From Rhodospirillaceae bacterium (GTDB taxonomy: Bacteria > Pseudomonadota > Alphaproteobacteria > GCA-2746255), in contig NVWO01000006.1 of assembly GCA_002746255.1 (NCBI GenBank), forward strand, positions 52,010-91,337: a stretch of DNA of 39,328 bases. Direction: 5' to 3'. Below are positions 1-8,326 of this stretch, piece after piece. The translations under genes and the position numbers were made by a program. Under the pieces are notes generated by a model. It was not told the origin of the DNA. It ran no database searches and was given only the letters and a program-made list of their open reading frames with translations. The number at the start of each line of letters is the position of its first letter. Position 1 is the first letter of the stretch.

Positions 1-1193
1 CCATTTACGCGGATTTCATAATGCACGTGAGGACCGGTGCTGCGGCCCGTGCTGCCCATCAAGCCAATCCGTTCGCGAAACCCGACACGCTGGCCTACCT
101 TGACATTTATCCTATGCAGATGCCCATACCGCGTATGAATCCCACGCCCATGGTCGATTTCAATCATCTTTCCGTATTTGCCATTACGAGCGGCGAAAAC
201 AACGACACCGGATGCCGTGCTTAGAATCGGAGATTTGCGCACGCCGGCAAGGTCGACCCCATAATGAACGGCGGCGCGGCGATTGAACGGGTCCTTGCGG
301 CGCCCATAGCTGCTTGCCATATAGAACGCGTCCGATGGCGTCACCAGCGGCAGCGTTCGCAACAACTGCTGCACACCGTCCCAACGATCAATGTCCATGT
401 CCAGCCTGGCAAGGTCCGTGCGAAAGGCATCTTCCGGCGTACGATCCGTCCGCAGGGCCAGGAACGGACCACCCTGGCCAAGTTTGGCCGTAACCTCTTC
501 CGAAAGGACGCGTTCGACATTGGGCCCAAGCCCGGCAATCAGCGTCTTCGTTTTTCCAAGACTCTTGCGAACCCGACTGGTCAATACGCGCACGACATCA
601 TGCTGCGAAATCTGAATTTCCGCCATCCAGATTTTAAGCTGTTTGTTCGCTTTGAGAATCCCCTCAAGACCGACCTTGTGCGTTTCCTCGCCGGAATCGG
701 CCAGCGTCCGCTTGTCTTCGGTTTTGGCAGAGTCCTGCGGTGCAACGATGCCGAGAAGGTAGCTGTGATTCGCCTCCAGATTGGCGGCCGCCGAAGCGAA
801 TCTTTGCTGGGAATCCGCATATTGATTTAGAAGATCGCGGTACGCAAAAAGGGCTTCGGCAATCCGTTCGTTCTTTTCCGCAAGAATGCGATCCTTGGCA
901 AAAAAGGCGTGGGTCGAATAGCCACCCCAGCCGACCAGCGTCGAGACAACAATCAAGATAACAAACTGTACGCCGTGAGAAAGGCTTACGAAGCGCACGC
1001 GACCGTTCGAACGCAAGATGATTTGCCGCTCTGGAAAGAGCCAATGGTGAAGGGTGAACAATTTCAGACGGGCCCATTGCAGCACGCGCACCAGCAACGG
1101 CGTTCGGTGTGAAACGGCCTTTGTGCAAAACACCCACAACCGGTGCATGCGCCCGCGACCAACCTCCCAAAAAATCTGAACGTGTTTCCCCAT
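1..1193 (-). CDS. M23 family (LytM-type) peptidoglycan endopeptidase, membrane-anchored, partial
   Basis: Zinc endopeptidase expected to cut peptidoglycan cross-bridges in the periplasm. Translation from ATG at 1193 gives about 397 residues before the window edge, so the C terminus is missing. A basic, aromatic N-terminal region is followed by one membrane segment at about residues 74-97, a probable coiled coil (about 98-160), and an M23 domain from about 290. The zinc-site motifs are visible: HYGVD (H310, D314) and HVH (H389, H391), with GHLH between them. Coiled coil plus LytM domain is the layout of EnvC/NlpD- and MepM-like proteins, so it could be either a hydrolase or a regulator, but the zinc ligands are intact, which favours an active enzyme. 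It reads leftward from a promoter-like site in the 216-base gap to the decarboxylase gene. Confidence 0.9.
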   Translation of the reverse strand, partial: MGKHVQIFWEVGRGRMHRLWVFCTKAVSHRTPLLVRVLQWARLKLFTLHHWLFPERQIILRSNGRVRFVSLSHGVQFVILIVVSTLVGWGGYSTHAFFAKDRILAEKNERIAEALFAYRDLLNQYADSQQRFASAAANLEANHSYLLGIVAPQDSAKTEDKRTLADSGEETHKVGLEGILKANKQLKIWMAEIQISQHDVVRVLTSRVRKSLGKTKTLIAGLGPNVERVLSEEVTAKLGQGGPFLALRTDRTPEDAFRTDLARLDMDIDRWDGVQQLLRTLPLVTPSDAFYMASSYGRRKDPFNRRAAVHYGVDLAGVRKSPILSTASGVVVFAARNGKYGKMIEIDHGRGIHTRYGHLHRINVKVGQRVGFRERIGLMGSTGRSTGPHVHYEIRVN

Positions 1194-1292
1194 CGCTCCC
1201 AATGCCCTGCTTTTACGCAACCCAATTTTCAAAGGCGCGATAAAAAGCTAAGCCCTTAAAGTTGATGCCTTCTTTATACAAAGGCTCGCCAA

Positions 1293-1321
1293 AAAGTACC
1301 CGCAGGCGGGGCACCGTTCAA
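1293..1321 (-). promoter_or_regulatory. Candidate sigma70-type promoter for the M23 peptidase gene
   Basis: On the minus strand there is a -35 TTGAAC (1316-1321), a 17-base spacer and a -10 TACTTT (1293-1298). This would give a leader of about 90 bases. The spacer contains the palindrome CCCGC-AG-GCGGG (1299-1310), a possible operator. Because T's follow it, the same sequence might instead act as a weak terminator for the decarboxylase gene. The rest of the gap 1194-1409 shows nothing I can assign. Confidence 0.4.
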
Positions 1322-1409
1322 GGCCCAACTCGACCGCCGCGCATTAACGAATGAGTAATAAAATCGCTATTTTTTCGATAAAACCAAGGAATCTCAGGGT
1401 CTAACAGGC

Positions 1410-2891
1410 TTAACGACTGTGTTTGGTGATGGCGTCCGGCGAACCGGCCGCGTTGCGGCTTGCTGCCTGAAAGGCGTCGATATGCTCAAAAATCTTCACA
1501 ATCGTGTCTTCCCCAAAATAGGGGTTGAGCAGAATCGCGCGCAACCATCGCCGACCACGGAACCGCGGAATCGAAAAAAAGGTGTCGTTCTCTTTCAGCA
1601 AAGAAACCTGCAACGCCTCGTTCCAGGCGTCCCATCCTTCAGAAGGCACCCATTGGGGCGTGCCGCGAAAACAAAGAACGTTGAGCTCCGGCCGGATGGC
1701 AAGCTCAAGAAAAGGCCGCGCGTCGATTTCTTGTACGAAGCGTTCCGTCAGACGGTAAGCCTCGTCGATAAGATGGGCATATCCTTGGCGACCAATATGC
1801 TGAAACGACAGCCAAAGCTTCAAAACATCCGGATAGCGGGTACCCTGAATGCTGATTTCACCAAGGTTCAGCATGTCATCCGGGTCCCGCATATAGGGCG
1901 CTTGAATGCGAAAGCTGTCCTGCAAGTGCCGAACGTCCCGAAACAGAGCCATGGCGCAGGTTTTCGAAACGTACAGCCATTTCTGCGGATTGAAGGAAAG
2001 TGAATCGGCGTGCTCGATCCCTTTTAAACGGCCACACTGCGTCGTTGAAAGGGCGAGTGCCCCACCAAAAACCGCGTCCACGTGGAACCAGAGTCCGTGC
2101 GCCTTGGCGATATCGTGAATGTCGGAAAGGGGATCGATGCTACCGACCACCGTGGTGCCGGCCGTCGCCACCACGCAAAACGGCGCTTGGCCTTCCCTCT
2201 TCGCCTGTCGGATTGCCCGCTCAAGATCGTCGGTATCCATTTTTGCGTCAGCCGTCATGGCAATGGGAATGACAGCTGACGTCCCAAGCCCCAGCAACAT
2301 GGCCGCTTTTTGAATCGACGTGTGCGCCGCCTCGGACGCGAACAGAACCGGTTGCCGTTCCAAGACGGCGACGCCCTTGCCATGGGCATCGAAAGCCAGA
2401 TTGCGTGCAACCGCCAATGCCTGAAGATTGGCCAGGCTGCCTCCGCCAAGCAACACCCCACCGGCATGCGTGCCAAGGCCGAAGAGCTCTGCAATCTCTT
2501 TCAGCAGCAACGGTTCCATGCGGGAAAAGATGGGTGACATTTCAACGCTCAGCATGTTGTTGTTCAGCGTCGAAGCGACAAAATCGGCAAGAACGGACAT
2601 CGTCGTCGGCATCGTGTCCATATGGCCGATATAGCCTGGATGCGCCGCGTTCATCGAACCTGCGACAATCATCCGTAGCGATTCCATTAAGCGTTCTTTC
2701 GGAGCAGGCATCTCCGGAATGGCGACCATTGCCGGCAAATCTGCCTTTTCCGGCAATGGCGAACGGCTAAGCGCATCCGTCGCATGGGAAAGCACCAGAT
2801 CCAGCACTTCTTGCGCCAAGGCATCGATTTCCGCACGGTTGTTACCATGGGGGTCAATGAAGGCAGAGCTGGGAAGCTTCAATCGATCCAA
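1410..2891 (-). CDS. Group II pyridoxal-phosphate-dependent amino acid decarboxylase
   Basis: Fold-type I PLP enzyme of the aromatic-amino-acid/glutamate/diaminobutyrate decarboxylase group (Pyridoxal_deC family), which releases CO2 from an amino acid to give an amine. With the TTG start at 2891 it has 493 residues, a normal length. Visible features are a glycine loop GGGSLAN (about 149-155), the cofactor-stacking His in AAHTS (about 190), HVDA with the cofactor-binding Asp (about 272), and SFNPQKW with the Schiff-base Lys (about 304). I chose the TTG because GGAGGG lies 6 bases before it. A longer in-frame TTG at 2948 would sit inside the probable promoter. The sequence after HVDA reads VFGG rather than the usual AYGG or AWGG. 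The substrate cannot be told from sequence. Confidence 0.88.
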   Translation of the reverse strand: MDRLKLPSSAFIDPHGNNRAEIDALAQEVLDLVLSHATDALSRSPLPEKADLPAMVAIPEMPAPKERLMESLRMIVAGSMNAAHPGYIGHMDTMPTTMSVLADFVASTLNNNMLSVEMSPIFSRMEPLLLKEIAELFGLGTHAGGVLLGGGSLANLQALAVARNLAFDAHGKGVAVLERQPVLFASEAAHTSIQKAAMLLGLGTSAVIPIAMTADAKMDTDDLERAIRQAKREGQAPFCVVATAGTTVVGSIDPLSDIHDIAKAHGLWFHVDAVFGGALALSTTQCGRLKGIEHADSLSFNPQKWLYVSKTCAMALFRDVRHLQDSFRIQAPYMRDPDDMLNLGEISIQGTRYPDVLKLWLSFQHIGRQGYAHLIDEAYRLTERFVQEIDARPFLELAIRPELNVLCFRGTPQWVPSEGWDAWNEALQVSLLKENDTFFSIPRFRGRRWLRAILLNPYFGEDTIVKIFEHIDAFQAASRNAAGSPDAITKHSR

Positions 2892-2924
2892 AACGGACCC
2901 TCCATCCAAACGGATAAGCGGGGC

Positions 2925-2952
2925 GGAATATGCCCCTATGCACACCAATCAA
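2925..2952 (-). promoter_or_regulatory. Candidate promoter for the PLP decarboxylase gene
   Basis: Minus-strand TTGATT (2947-2952), a 16-base spacer and TATTCC (2925-2930). The predicted transcript starts about 27 bases before the TTG at 2891, which agrees with the Shine-Dalgarno-based choice of start. The -10 is a weak match. Confidence 0.33.
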
Positions 2953-3018
2953 CAAGCAGGAATTTTGCCGTGTCGAAGAAAAAAGCCAAGGATTTCTACC
3001 ATTTTTATTGGAAATAAA

Positions 3019-3047
3019 ATGACAGCCCTCGGCGCGACGCCTATTCT
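3019..3047 (+). promoter_or_regulatory. Candidate promoter for the PaaY-like gene
   Basis: ATGACA (3019-3024), a 17-base spacer and TATTCT (3042-3047). Transcription would start near 3054, just before the GGAGA ribosome binding site at 3066-3070. It lies back to back with the decarboxylase promoter in the same divergent gap. Confidence 0.4.
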
Positions 3048-3076
3048 TACCTGTAAAGGCAAACTGGAGAACGCCC

Positions 3077-3736
3077 TTGGCAACCCCCAGCCACGATCAA
3101 AGCGAGGACCAAAGGCACAATCCGCGACCGATTGTTTACAGCTTTGCGGGCCTTGTTCCCGTTGTCCATCCTGAAAGCTTCATCCATCCAACGGCCGTCC
3201 TGATCGGCGACGTTATCGTTGGGCGCGGCTGCTATATTGGACCGGGGGCCTCTTTACGTGGCGATTTCGGCCGCCTCACCATCGGCGATGGCGCAAATGT
3301 TCAAGACAATTGCGTCCTCCATTGTTTCCCAGGCAAAGACACCCTTATCGAAACGGACGGCCATATCGGCCATGGCGCCATCCTGCACGGATGCACCATT
3401 CGCAAAAATGCGCTTGTCGGAATGAGCGCCGTCATCATGGATGGTGCCGAAATCGGCGAAAGCAGCTTCGTTGCTGCCATGTCCTTCGTGCCATCGGCAT
3501 TTTGCGTGCCGCCGCGCACCCTTGTAGCGGGCATTCCTGCCAGAATTCGCCGTGAACTTACGGATGAAGACATTGCCTGGAAATGCCAGGGGACCAGGGA
3601 ATATCAAAACCTTGCCGTTCGCTCGCTTGCGACCTGCCGGGCCGTACCCGCCCTCTCCGCACCCGAACCCAATCGCCCGCGATTGCCGGAAACCGACACA
3701 AAACCGTTGCAGAAAGCCCGTCGTAAAAAAAGCTAG
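3077..3736 (+). CDS. PaaY/CaiE-type gamma-carbonic-anhydrase-like hexapeptide repeat protein
   Basis: Left-handed beta-helix protein of 219 residues built from hexapeptide repeats. The family includes gamma carbonic anhydrases, CaiE and PaaY, a thioesterase of phenylacetate catabolism. The metal site looks complete: H82 (in VLHCFPG) with H99 and H104 (HxxxxH in GHGAILHGC), plus the R61-G-D63 signature. The stretch from SLRGDFGRL to QGTREYQ closely resembles PaaY as I remember it, including a C-terminal helix region after the beta-helix. The start is a TTG with GGAGA 6 bases upstream. There is a basic, Pro-rich tail of about 40 residues. No other paa gene is in the window, so the role here is open: carbonic anhydrase, thioesterase or both. 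It runs convergently towards the diacylglycerol kinase gene with a 9-base gap. Confidence 0.85.
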   Translation: MATPSHDQSEDQRHNPRPIVYSFAGLVPVVHPESFIHPTAVLIGDVIVGRGCYIGPGASLRGDFGRLTIGDGANVQDNCVLHCFPGKDTLIETDGHIGHGAILHGCTIRKNALVGMSAVIMDGAEIGESSFVAAMSFVPSAFCVPPRTLVAGIPARIRRELTDEDIAWKCQGTREYQNLAVRSLATCRAVPALSAPEPNRPRLPETDTKPLQKARRKKS

Positions 3737-3745
3737 CGTCGGACG

Positions 3746-4648
3746 TCAGGCCGGCACCAACAGATCGATCGTTTTTTCAGAAATTCGAATCTCCAACGGC
3801 AAACAGGCGATCAAATCGCCATCGCCTTGCACCGGGTCCCCCGGGGGGCCTTCAATCAACAGGCGATCCGTTTCAACAAGCGTCACATTTGCCATCCCGG
3901 AAATTTTTCCCCGTAAAATTCCCAGAATATTCAGCATGGTTGTCCAGGGTGCGCCGCCTTTAAACAGACAGACTTGAAAACTTGCCCGATCAAGGCGCGC
4001 ATCCGGCGTGCAAATATACCGCCCACCGTAGAAATGCCCCTTTCCAATCACGACGGACGCAGCAGAAAATGTGCGCCCTGCCAATGTCACCTGATAGCGA
4101 TTGGCGGTGTGACAAAACAGCTCTCGAAGAGTCGCCCAAGCATAAGCCCCCTTGCCGATCCATTTTTTCAACCTTGGGGAAATATTTTTCACCACATGGG
4201 CATCAAGCCCAACCCCTGCCATCATCGTAAAAAGACGCCCATTCGCCAGGCCAAGATGGCAGTGAAGCCTGTCCCCTTCCGCGATGACGGCGGCGATGGC
4301 CCGGGGGCGAAAAGGAAGAAGAATTTCAGCGGCCAGCACATTTGCCGTGCCAAGGGGAATGATGCCAAGGGGCAGGTTTCGGCCAAGCAGCCCGTTCACG
4401 ACCTCACTGACGGTGCCATCCCCACCCGCGGCAACAACGGCATCCAAGAGGTCCCGGGAGGCCTCCCGGGCAAAGGCCTCGGCATCGCCTCGCCGGGTCG
4501 TCGCCTTGACGGTAAGCTCACAGCCCAGACGTTCCAATTCGCCCTTAACCTTTAGAAAACGGCCCCGGCAACACCGCCCTGCCGTTGGATTGTGGATAAT
4601 CAGAATCCGTTTTGGGCGCTGCCCTTCAAGGGGGTGAGACTTGACCAT
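3746..4648 (-). CDS. Diacylglycerol kinase family lipid kinase (YegS/DgkB-like)
   Basis: Cytosolic lipid kinase of the DAGK catalytic family that phosphorylates diacylglycerol or a similar lipid using ATP. It has 300 residues, the usual family size. Key features are the N-terminal nucleotide-binding segment IIHNPTAG and the GGDGT motif at residues 75-79, followed by PLGTANVLA, typical of the YegS/BmrU/DgkB group. It starts 21 bases after the stop of the LtaS-like gene, so the two are probably cotranscribed. That context fits recycling of the diacylglycerol left when phosphoglycerol is taken from phosphatidylglycerol. The substrate is inferred. Sphingosine-kinase-like and PG-kinase activities also exist in this family. 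Confidence 0.85.
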   Translation of the reverse strand: MVKSHPLEGQRPKRILIIHNPTAGRCCRGRFLKVKGELERLGCELTVKATTRRGDAEAFAREASRDLLDAVVAAGGDGTVSEVVNGLLGRNLPLGIIPLGTANVLAAEILLPFRPRAIAAVIAEGDRLHCHLGLANGRLFTMMAGVGLDAHVVKNISPRLKKWIGKGAYAWATLRELFCHTANRYQVTLAGRTFSAASVVIGKGHFYGGRYICTPDARLDRASFQVCLFKGGAPWTTMLNILGILRGKISGMANVTLVETDRLLIEGPPGDPVQGDGDLIACLPLEIRISEKTIDLLVPA

Positions 4649-4669
4649 GAATCCCGTCAGCGAAGGTCG

Positions 4670-6583
4670 TTAGCGATCATCCGGATCGTCAACTTTCTTC
4701 AATTGGCCTGAATGGAAATAGAGGCTTGCGGATTGATACCAGGAGATTGCCTCTTTGATTAACTGTGGGTCCGTCAGGGAACCGGGGCCGCCCTGGTTTG
4801 CGGGCAAACCATCGGTGACGGTCGGATCCCGGTTGACGTCCAGCACAACCAATCGACTGTCTTTCAGATAACCAAGTTTTTGATAGGTGCTGATAAAGGC
4901 CCGTTCGCGGCCTGTCTCTAGGCTAAAGATGTCATATCCGAAAAAGCGGCTTGAATAACTCAGCCCCAGCCACCCCAAAAGTGTTGGCCCAATATCAATC
5001 TGGCTCATCAGCCGCCCCATCACGCCGGGTTCGATCAACCCGGGCGCATACCAGATCATGGGAATATGGTAACGCGATGGTGGAAGGTCGGTCTTGCCCG
5101 CCGCCTTCGCCGTATGATCGGCAACAATAATGAACAGGGTGTTGTCGAACCATGGCTTTTCGGCGCTACGTCGAATGAAATCACCAATCGCCCAGTCCGT
5201 ATATTTGACGACGCCTTCCCGATTTCCCTGCGGCAAGTCGATACGGTTTTCCGGAAACGTATAGGGACGATGGTTGGAGGTTGTCATGACGTGGGCGAAG
5301 AAACGATTGCCCTGCGCGTGTTCGCGATCCAGCTTGGCAAGGGTCAGTGAAAAAAGATCTTCGTCGGCAATGCCCCAGATGTTTTCGGCGTGAATGGTCA
5401 CGCCTTCCTTCTCCGCATCGGTGCGGTCAATAACGGTGTAGCCATTGCCTCCAAAATAGGCATTCATGTTGTCAAAGAAGCCATAACCGCCATAAATCCA
5501 GTAGGGTATCCAGCCACCCTCTTTCATTTCCGAACCAAGAGTCGCCAGCCCTCCATTTTTCGGGCGCCGGACAATGCTTTGGCCTGGAATCGGCGGCGTC
5601 CCGACAGACAAGGCCTCCAATCCACGAACGGTTCGGGTGCCGGTTGCATACAGATTGGTGAACAACAGCCCCTGACCGGCCAGCTTGTCCAGTTCCGGCG
5701 TGAGGCCAAGTTTGTTTCCAAAAATGCCAAGGTATTCCGCCGAAAGGCTCTCAACAAAAACAAGAACAACGTTTACGTTTTTTGCGGGACTATGGGCCTG
5801 AACGTTTCGTTCAATCCCTTGAGCCTCAGTGAAGTTTGAACTCGGCTGATGGACGAGTGCGCGAATCTCTGAATTCAGATCGGCCGCCTTCAGCATCGGA
5901 TAATATTTGTCATAGTCCAGCTGGTTGTTCCGGTAGGCATGGGCAAACGCGTAAAGGCCATTCGTCGACAGCTGCTGGACATAGGCGTTTGATTTTGTAT
6001 CGGCAATCCCCTGATCCACAACGCCAACGCCCAGCGCAATGGCAACCCCCACGACAACGGGACGGCGCCAGCGAACCATCCGGGTTGACCGGGCATCGTT
6101 TCTGCCACGCGGCCAACTGAACCAGGAAACGACCGAACAAATGCCAAGGATGATCGCCATCCATAACGCGATCGGATAACTCTCGCGTATATTTCCAATT
6201 ACCTCATGGGTATAGACGAGGTAATCGACTGCGATGAAGTCAAACCTGCCCCCGAACTCTTCCCAAAACGCGAACTCGGCAGCGGCGACGACGATAAAGA
6301 GGGCTAGGAACAGAGTCCCCCAAACGGCAGACCAGCGATTTTCCCACCTACCAAATGTGTGATGCTCGGAAAACTCGGGCAAAAACGCGTCATACACCGC
6401 CCACGCAAACAGAAACCACGGCAGAACGGCGAGGTCAAAAATAAGACCAACGCCCATAAAACGCGCCCATTCGGAAGGGGCAAACCCTTCGCCAGTGAAG
6501 AAGGCAAGACCGACCCGTGTTAAAATGGAAACGATCAAAAAACTTGCGGCGATCCAAGCCAGTCGCCTTGCGCCTCGGGTCAT
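4670..6583 (-). CDS. LtaS-like phosphoglycerol transferase/sulfatase-family membrane protein
   Basis: Protein of 637 residues in the alkaline-phosphatase/sulfatase superfamily. About five hydrophobic segments occupy the first 195 residues (near 10-30, 43-65, 88-106, 136-155 and 175-192), followed by a large periplasmic catalytic domain from about 268. Likely metal and active-site residues are E278 (VESLSAEYLG), T318 as the nucleophile (GTRTVRG), H438 (TSNHRPY) and D489-H490 (ADH). This matches LTA synthase and the OpgB-like enzymes, which transfer glycerol phosphate from phosphatidylglycerol and release diacylglycerol. In a Gram-negative the acceptor could be a periplasmic glucan, another polysaccharide or a protein. 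GAGG precedes the ATG. The 136-base gap before it holds no convincing promoter. It is followed by a diacylglycerol kinase. Confidence 0.85.
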   Translation of the reverse strand: MTRGARRLAWIAASFLIVSILTRVGLAFFTGEGFAPSEWARFMGVGLIFDLAVLPWFLFAWAVYDAFLPEFSEHHTFGRWENRWSAVWGTLFLALFIVVAAAEFAFWEEFGGRFDFIAVDYLVYTHEVIGNIRESYPIALWMAIILGICSVVSWFSWPRGRNDARSTRMVRWRRPVVVGVAIALGVGVVDQGIADTKSNAYVQQLSTNGLYAFAHAYRNNQLDYDKYYPMLKAADLNSEIRALVHQPSSNFTEAQGIERNVQAHSPAKNVNVVLVFVESLSAEYLGIFGNKLGLTPELDKLAGQGLLFTNLYATGTRTVRGLEALSVGTPPIPGQSIVRRPKNGGLATLGSEMKEGGWIPYWIYGGYGFFDNMNAYFGGNGYTVIDRTDAEKEGVTIHAENIWGIADEDLFSLTLAKLDREHAQGNRFFAHVMTTSNHRPYTFPENRIDLPQGNREGVVKYTDWAIGDFIRRSAEKPWFDNTLFIIVADHTAKAAGKTDLPPSRYHIPMIWYAPGLIEPGVMGRLMSQIDIGPTLLGWLGLSYSSRFFGYDIFSLETGRERAFISTYQKLGYLKDSRLVVLDVNRDPTVTDGLPANQGGPGSLTDPQLIKEAISWYQSASLYFHSGQLKKVDDPDDR

Positions 6584-6719
6584 ACCCGCCTCATTTCATT
6601 CATTTTTTTCATATCCACCTGGAATATCGGGAACGGATTGCTCTACAGCATATGTAACGGAAAGCAAAGAAAACAAGCCTTCGAATATGTGAGAGGCCGC
6701 CAGCGCCCATTCCTTCTTC

Positions 6720-7769
6720 TTATTTCTTCATTTCCGGGCGCAGTGGTTTGCCCGCCGCCTGTTTTTGTTCGATTTCCTCAACCGTCTTTTCAAGCGCGAG
6801 GAAACGTTCCGGCGTCGAGGGATGGGATGCCAGGAAACCGCCCTCTCGAATGGCTTGCGGATGCGCCGCCGCCATCCGCCGCCAGAAATACGCCGCCCCT
6901 TTAATTTCCAGCCCGCTCAACGCCATGATGTAGAGACCAACGTAATCCGCCTCCGCCTCAAAGGCCTGGCTATGCATCCTCCCCGCCAGACGGGAAAAGG
7001 TTCCCTGCGTGTTGACCCCACCGACCGATGCCAGAATATCCGCAAGGAGTCCCAGCATCGCGTTGCCCTGCTTTGCGGAAATATGTTCCATCGCGTTATG
7101 GGCAAGCTCATGGGCAATGACCGTTCCCAATTCGGTGTCGCTCTCCGCAAACCGAACCATGCCGCGCATGATGACAATGCGTTCTCCGTCGGCAAACGCA
7201 TTTAGGGAATCATCACTGGCCAGCAGGACCGGGTAATCGCATCCCATTTCCGGCATAAGCGTCAGGCGTATTTCTTCCTCGCCGCGACGAACATCAAGGG
7301 TGAAGCTTTGTTTCCCTTTTGCGGCTTCGCCATAAAGCTTGGCAAAACCCTTGGGAGCGCCCTTGCCTTTCGGCACCGGCTTGTTATTGATCCGCAGCAG
7401 CAGATCGTGCTCGCGAAGGCCGGCCTTATCGGCAGGCGTCCCCGGAGCAACCCAAGCAATCTGCAATTGCTCGCTATCGCCAAAGACCGTCTTGGCGGCG
7501 CTGTGAAACTCTTCCGGAAAGTGATAAATGCTTGAAACACTTGCCCCGACCAGGGGAGTGACCCTGTCCCCACAAAAGGACAACCCGCCAACAAGAATGG
7601 GATAGGAAATCACAAACAAACGTCGATTGTTTTTCCGGGATTCCGTAAGCGCAATTTCGCGCTGCTTCTCCGCTTCCTTCGCAGCAAGAACCGGGTCGAT
7701 CACGACGCGTTGCGTCGTCGGCGCACAGGCCCCCAGAAGAAAAAACAGCACCGCAAAGAGGGAAATCAT
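6720..7769 (-). CDS. M48 family metallopeptidase lipoprotein with PDZ-like domain
   Basis: Predicted lipoprotein of 349 residues. The signal peptide starts MISLFAVLFFLLGAC, with lipobox Cys15. A PDZ-like segment follows at about 100-170, with QIAWVAPGTPADKAGL resembling a carboxylate-binding PDZ core. The M48 zinc-protease domain has HELAH (H220, E221, H224) and a distal EAEAD (271-275) that supplies the third ligand. BepA/LoiP-type M48 lipoproteins handle misfolded outer-membrane proteins, so an envelope quality-control role is likely. I chose ATG 7769 because it gives a clean signal peptide. GTG at 7775 is an alternative closer to AGGA, and a longer frame to 7880 would run into the preceding DUF1489 gene. 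Confidence 0.87.
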   Translation of the reverse strand: MISLFAVLFFLLGACAPTTQRVVIDPVLAAKEAEKQREIALTESRKNNRRLFVISYPILVGGLSFCGDRVTPLVGASVSSIYHFPEEFHSAAKTVFGDSEQLQIAWVAPGTPADKAGLREHDLLLRINNKPVPKGKGAPKGFAKLYGEAAKGKQSFTLDVRRGEEEIRLTLMPEMGCDYPVLLASDDSLNAFADGERIVIMRGMVRFAESDTELGTVIAHELAHNAMEHISAKQGNAMLGLLADILASVGGVNTQGTFSRLAGRMHSQAFEAEADYVGLYIMALSGLEIKGAAYFWRRMAAAHPQAIREGGFLASHPSTPERFLALEKTVEEIEQKQAAGKPLRPEMKK

Positions 7770-7815
7770 GCGCACGGCCAGTGGAGTCCTTTCCTGTTTT
7801 TTGGCAAAACCCGGT

Positions 7816-8235
7816 TCAAAGCAGTCCAAGTTCGCGAAGTTCTGCCGCCATCTCTGGCGGCAGGCTCGCGTCCATATCACCTGAGCTTAAGTCTCCAGGC
7901 GCGCCCGCCTCTTCGAGGTAGCGCCATCCCTGCTGCGGCTTTCTGGGAATAAGCTGGGTCTTCACCAGTTCCCGGTCAAGGCGAATTTCGCAATAGCTGC
8001 GCCCTTCCGCATCCGTTTTCCGGTCGAGGCCGAGAATGCGCTGGCGGGCGCGGATATAGCCTTTGATGACCCAATAGATGGAGCCACCATCAAGGATAGC
8101 ATCGGCACGCCGTGGCATATTGCGCGTACGCACATGAAGCGGCTTCCCATCTACAGGCATGCGCCTGCTCTGAACAGCGGCGAGGTGGTCGATGCTCTTC
8201 ACACCGACCGCCATCTTCACAAGATGAAGGGTCAT
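7816..8235 (-). CDS. DUF1489 family protein
   Basis: Small soluble protein of 139 residues that I recognise as DUF1489, a family found mainly in alphaproteobacteria and with no established function. The start MTLHLVKMAVGVKSID matches the usual family N terminus. The middle carries RTRNMPRRADAILDGGSIYWVIKG, and the C terminus has QQGWRYL. It contains no signal peptide or membrane segment. The M48 lipoprotein gene follows after 46 bases, so they may be cotranscribed, although DUF1489 is not known to work with proteases. Confidence 0.82.
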   Translation of the reverse strand: MTLHLVKMAVGVKSIDHLAAVQSRRMPVDGKPLHVRTRNMPRRADAILDGGSIYWVIKGYIRARQRILGLDRKTDAEGRSYCEIRLDRELVKTQLIPRKPQQGWRYLEEAGAPGDLSSGDMDASLPPEMAAELRELGLL

Positions 8236-8326
8236 GGCCGTATTTTAGAGGAAACCCAACAGAGAAGGCCAGCGCCCATAGGGGAGACCTGCGGGAAAGC
8301 CCGTCACAGGGAGCAGGCCAAAAAAA

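Noticed and set aside
264-830. Open frames on plus and in other frames opposite the first gene
   Set aside because: They are shadows of the M23 peptidase frame, whose conserved zinc motifs prove the coding frame and strand.
4670-6583. Arylsulfatase annotation for the LtaS-like protein
   Set aside because: The Cys/Ser-x-Pro-x-Arg formylglycine motif is absent, and the five N-terminal membrane segments plus GTRTVRG fit the LtaS/OpgB group better.
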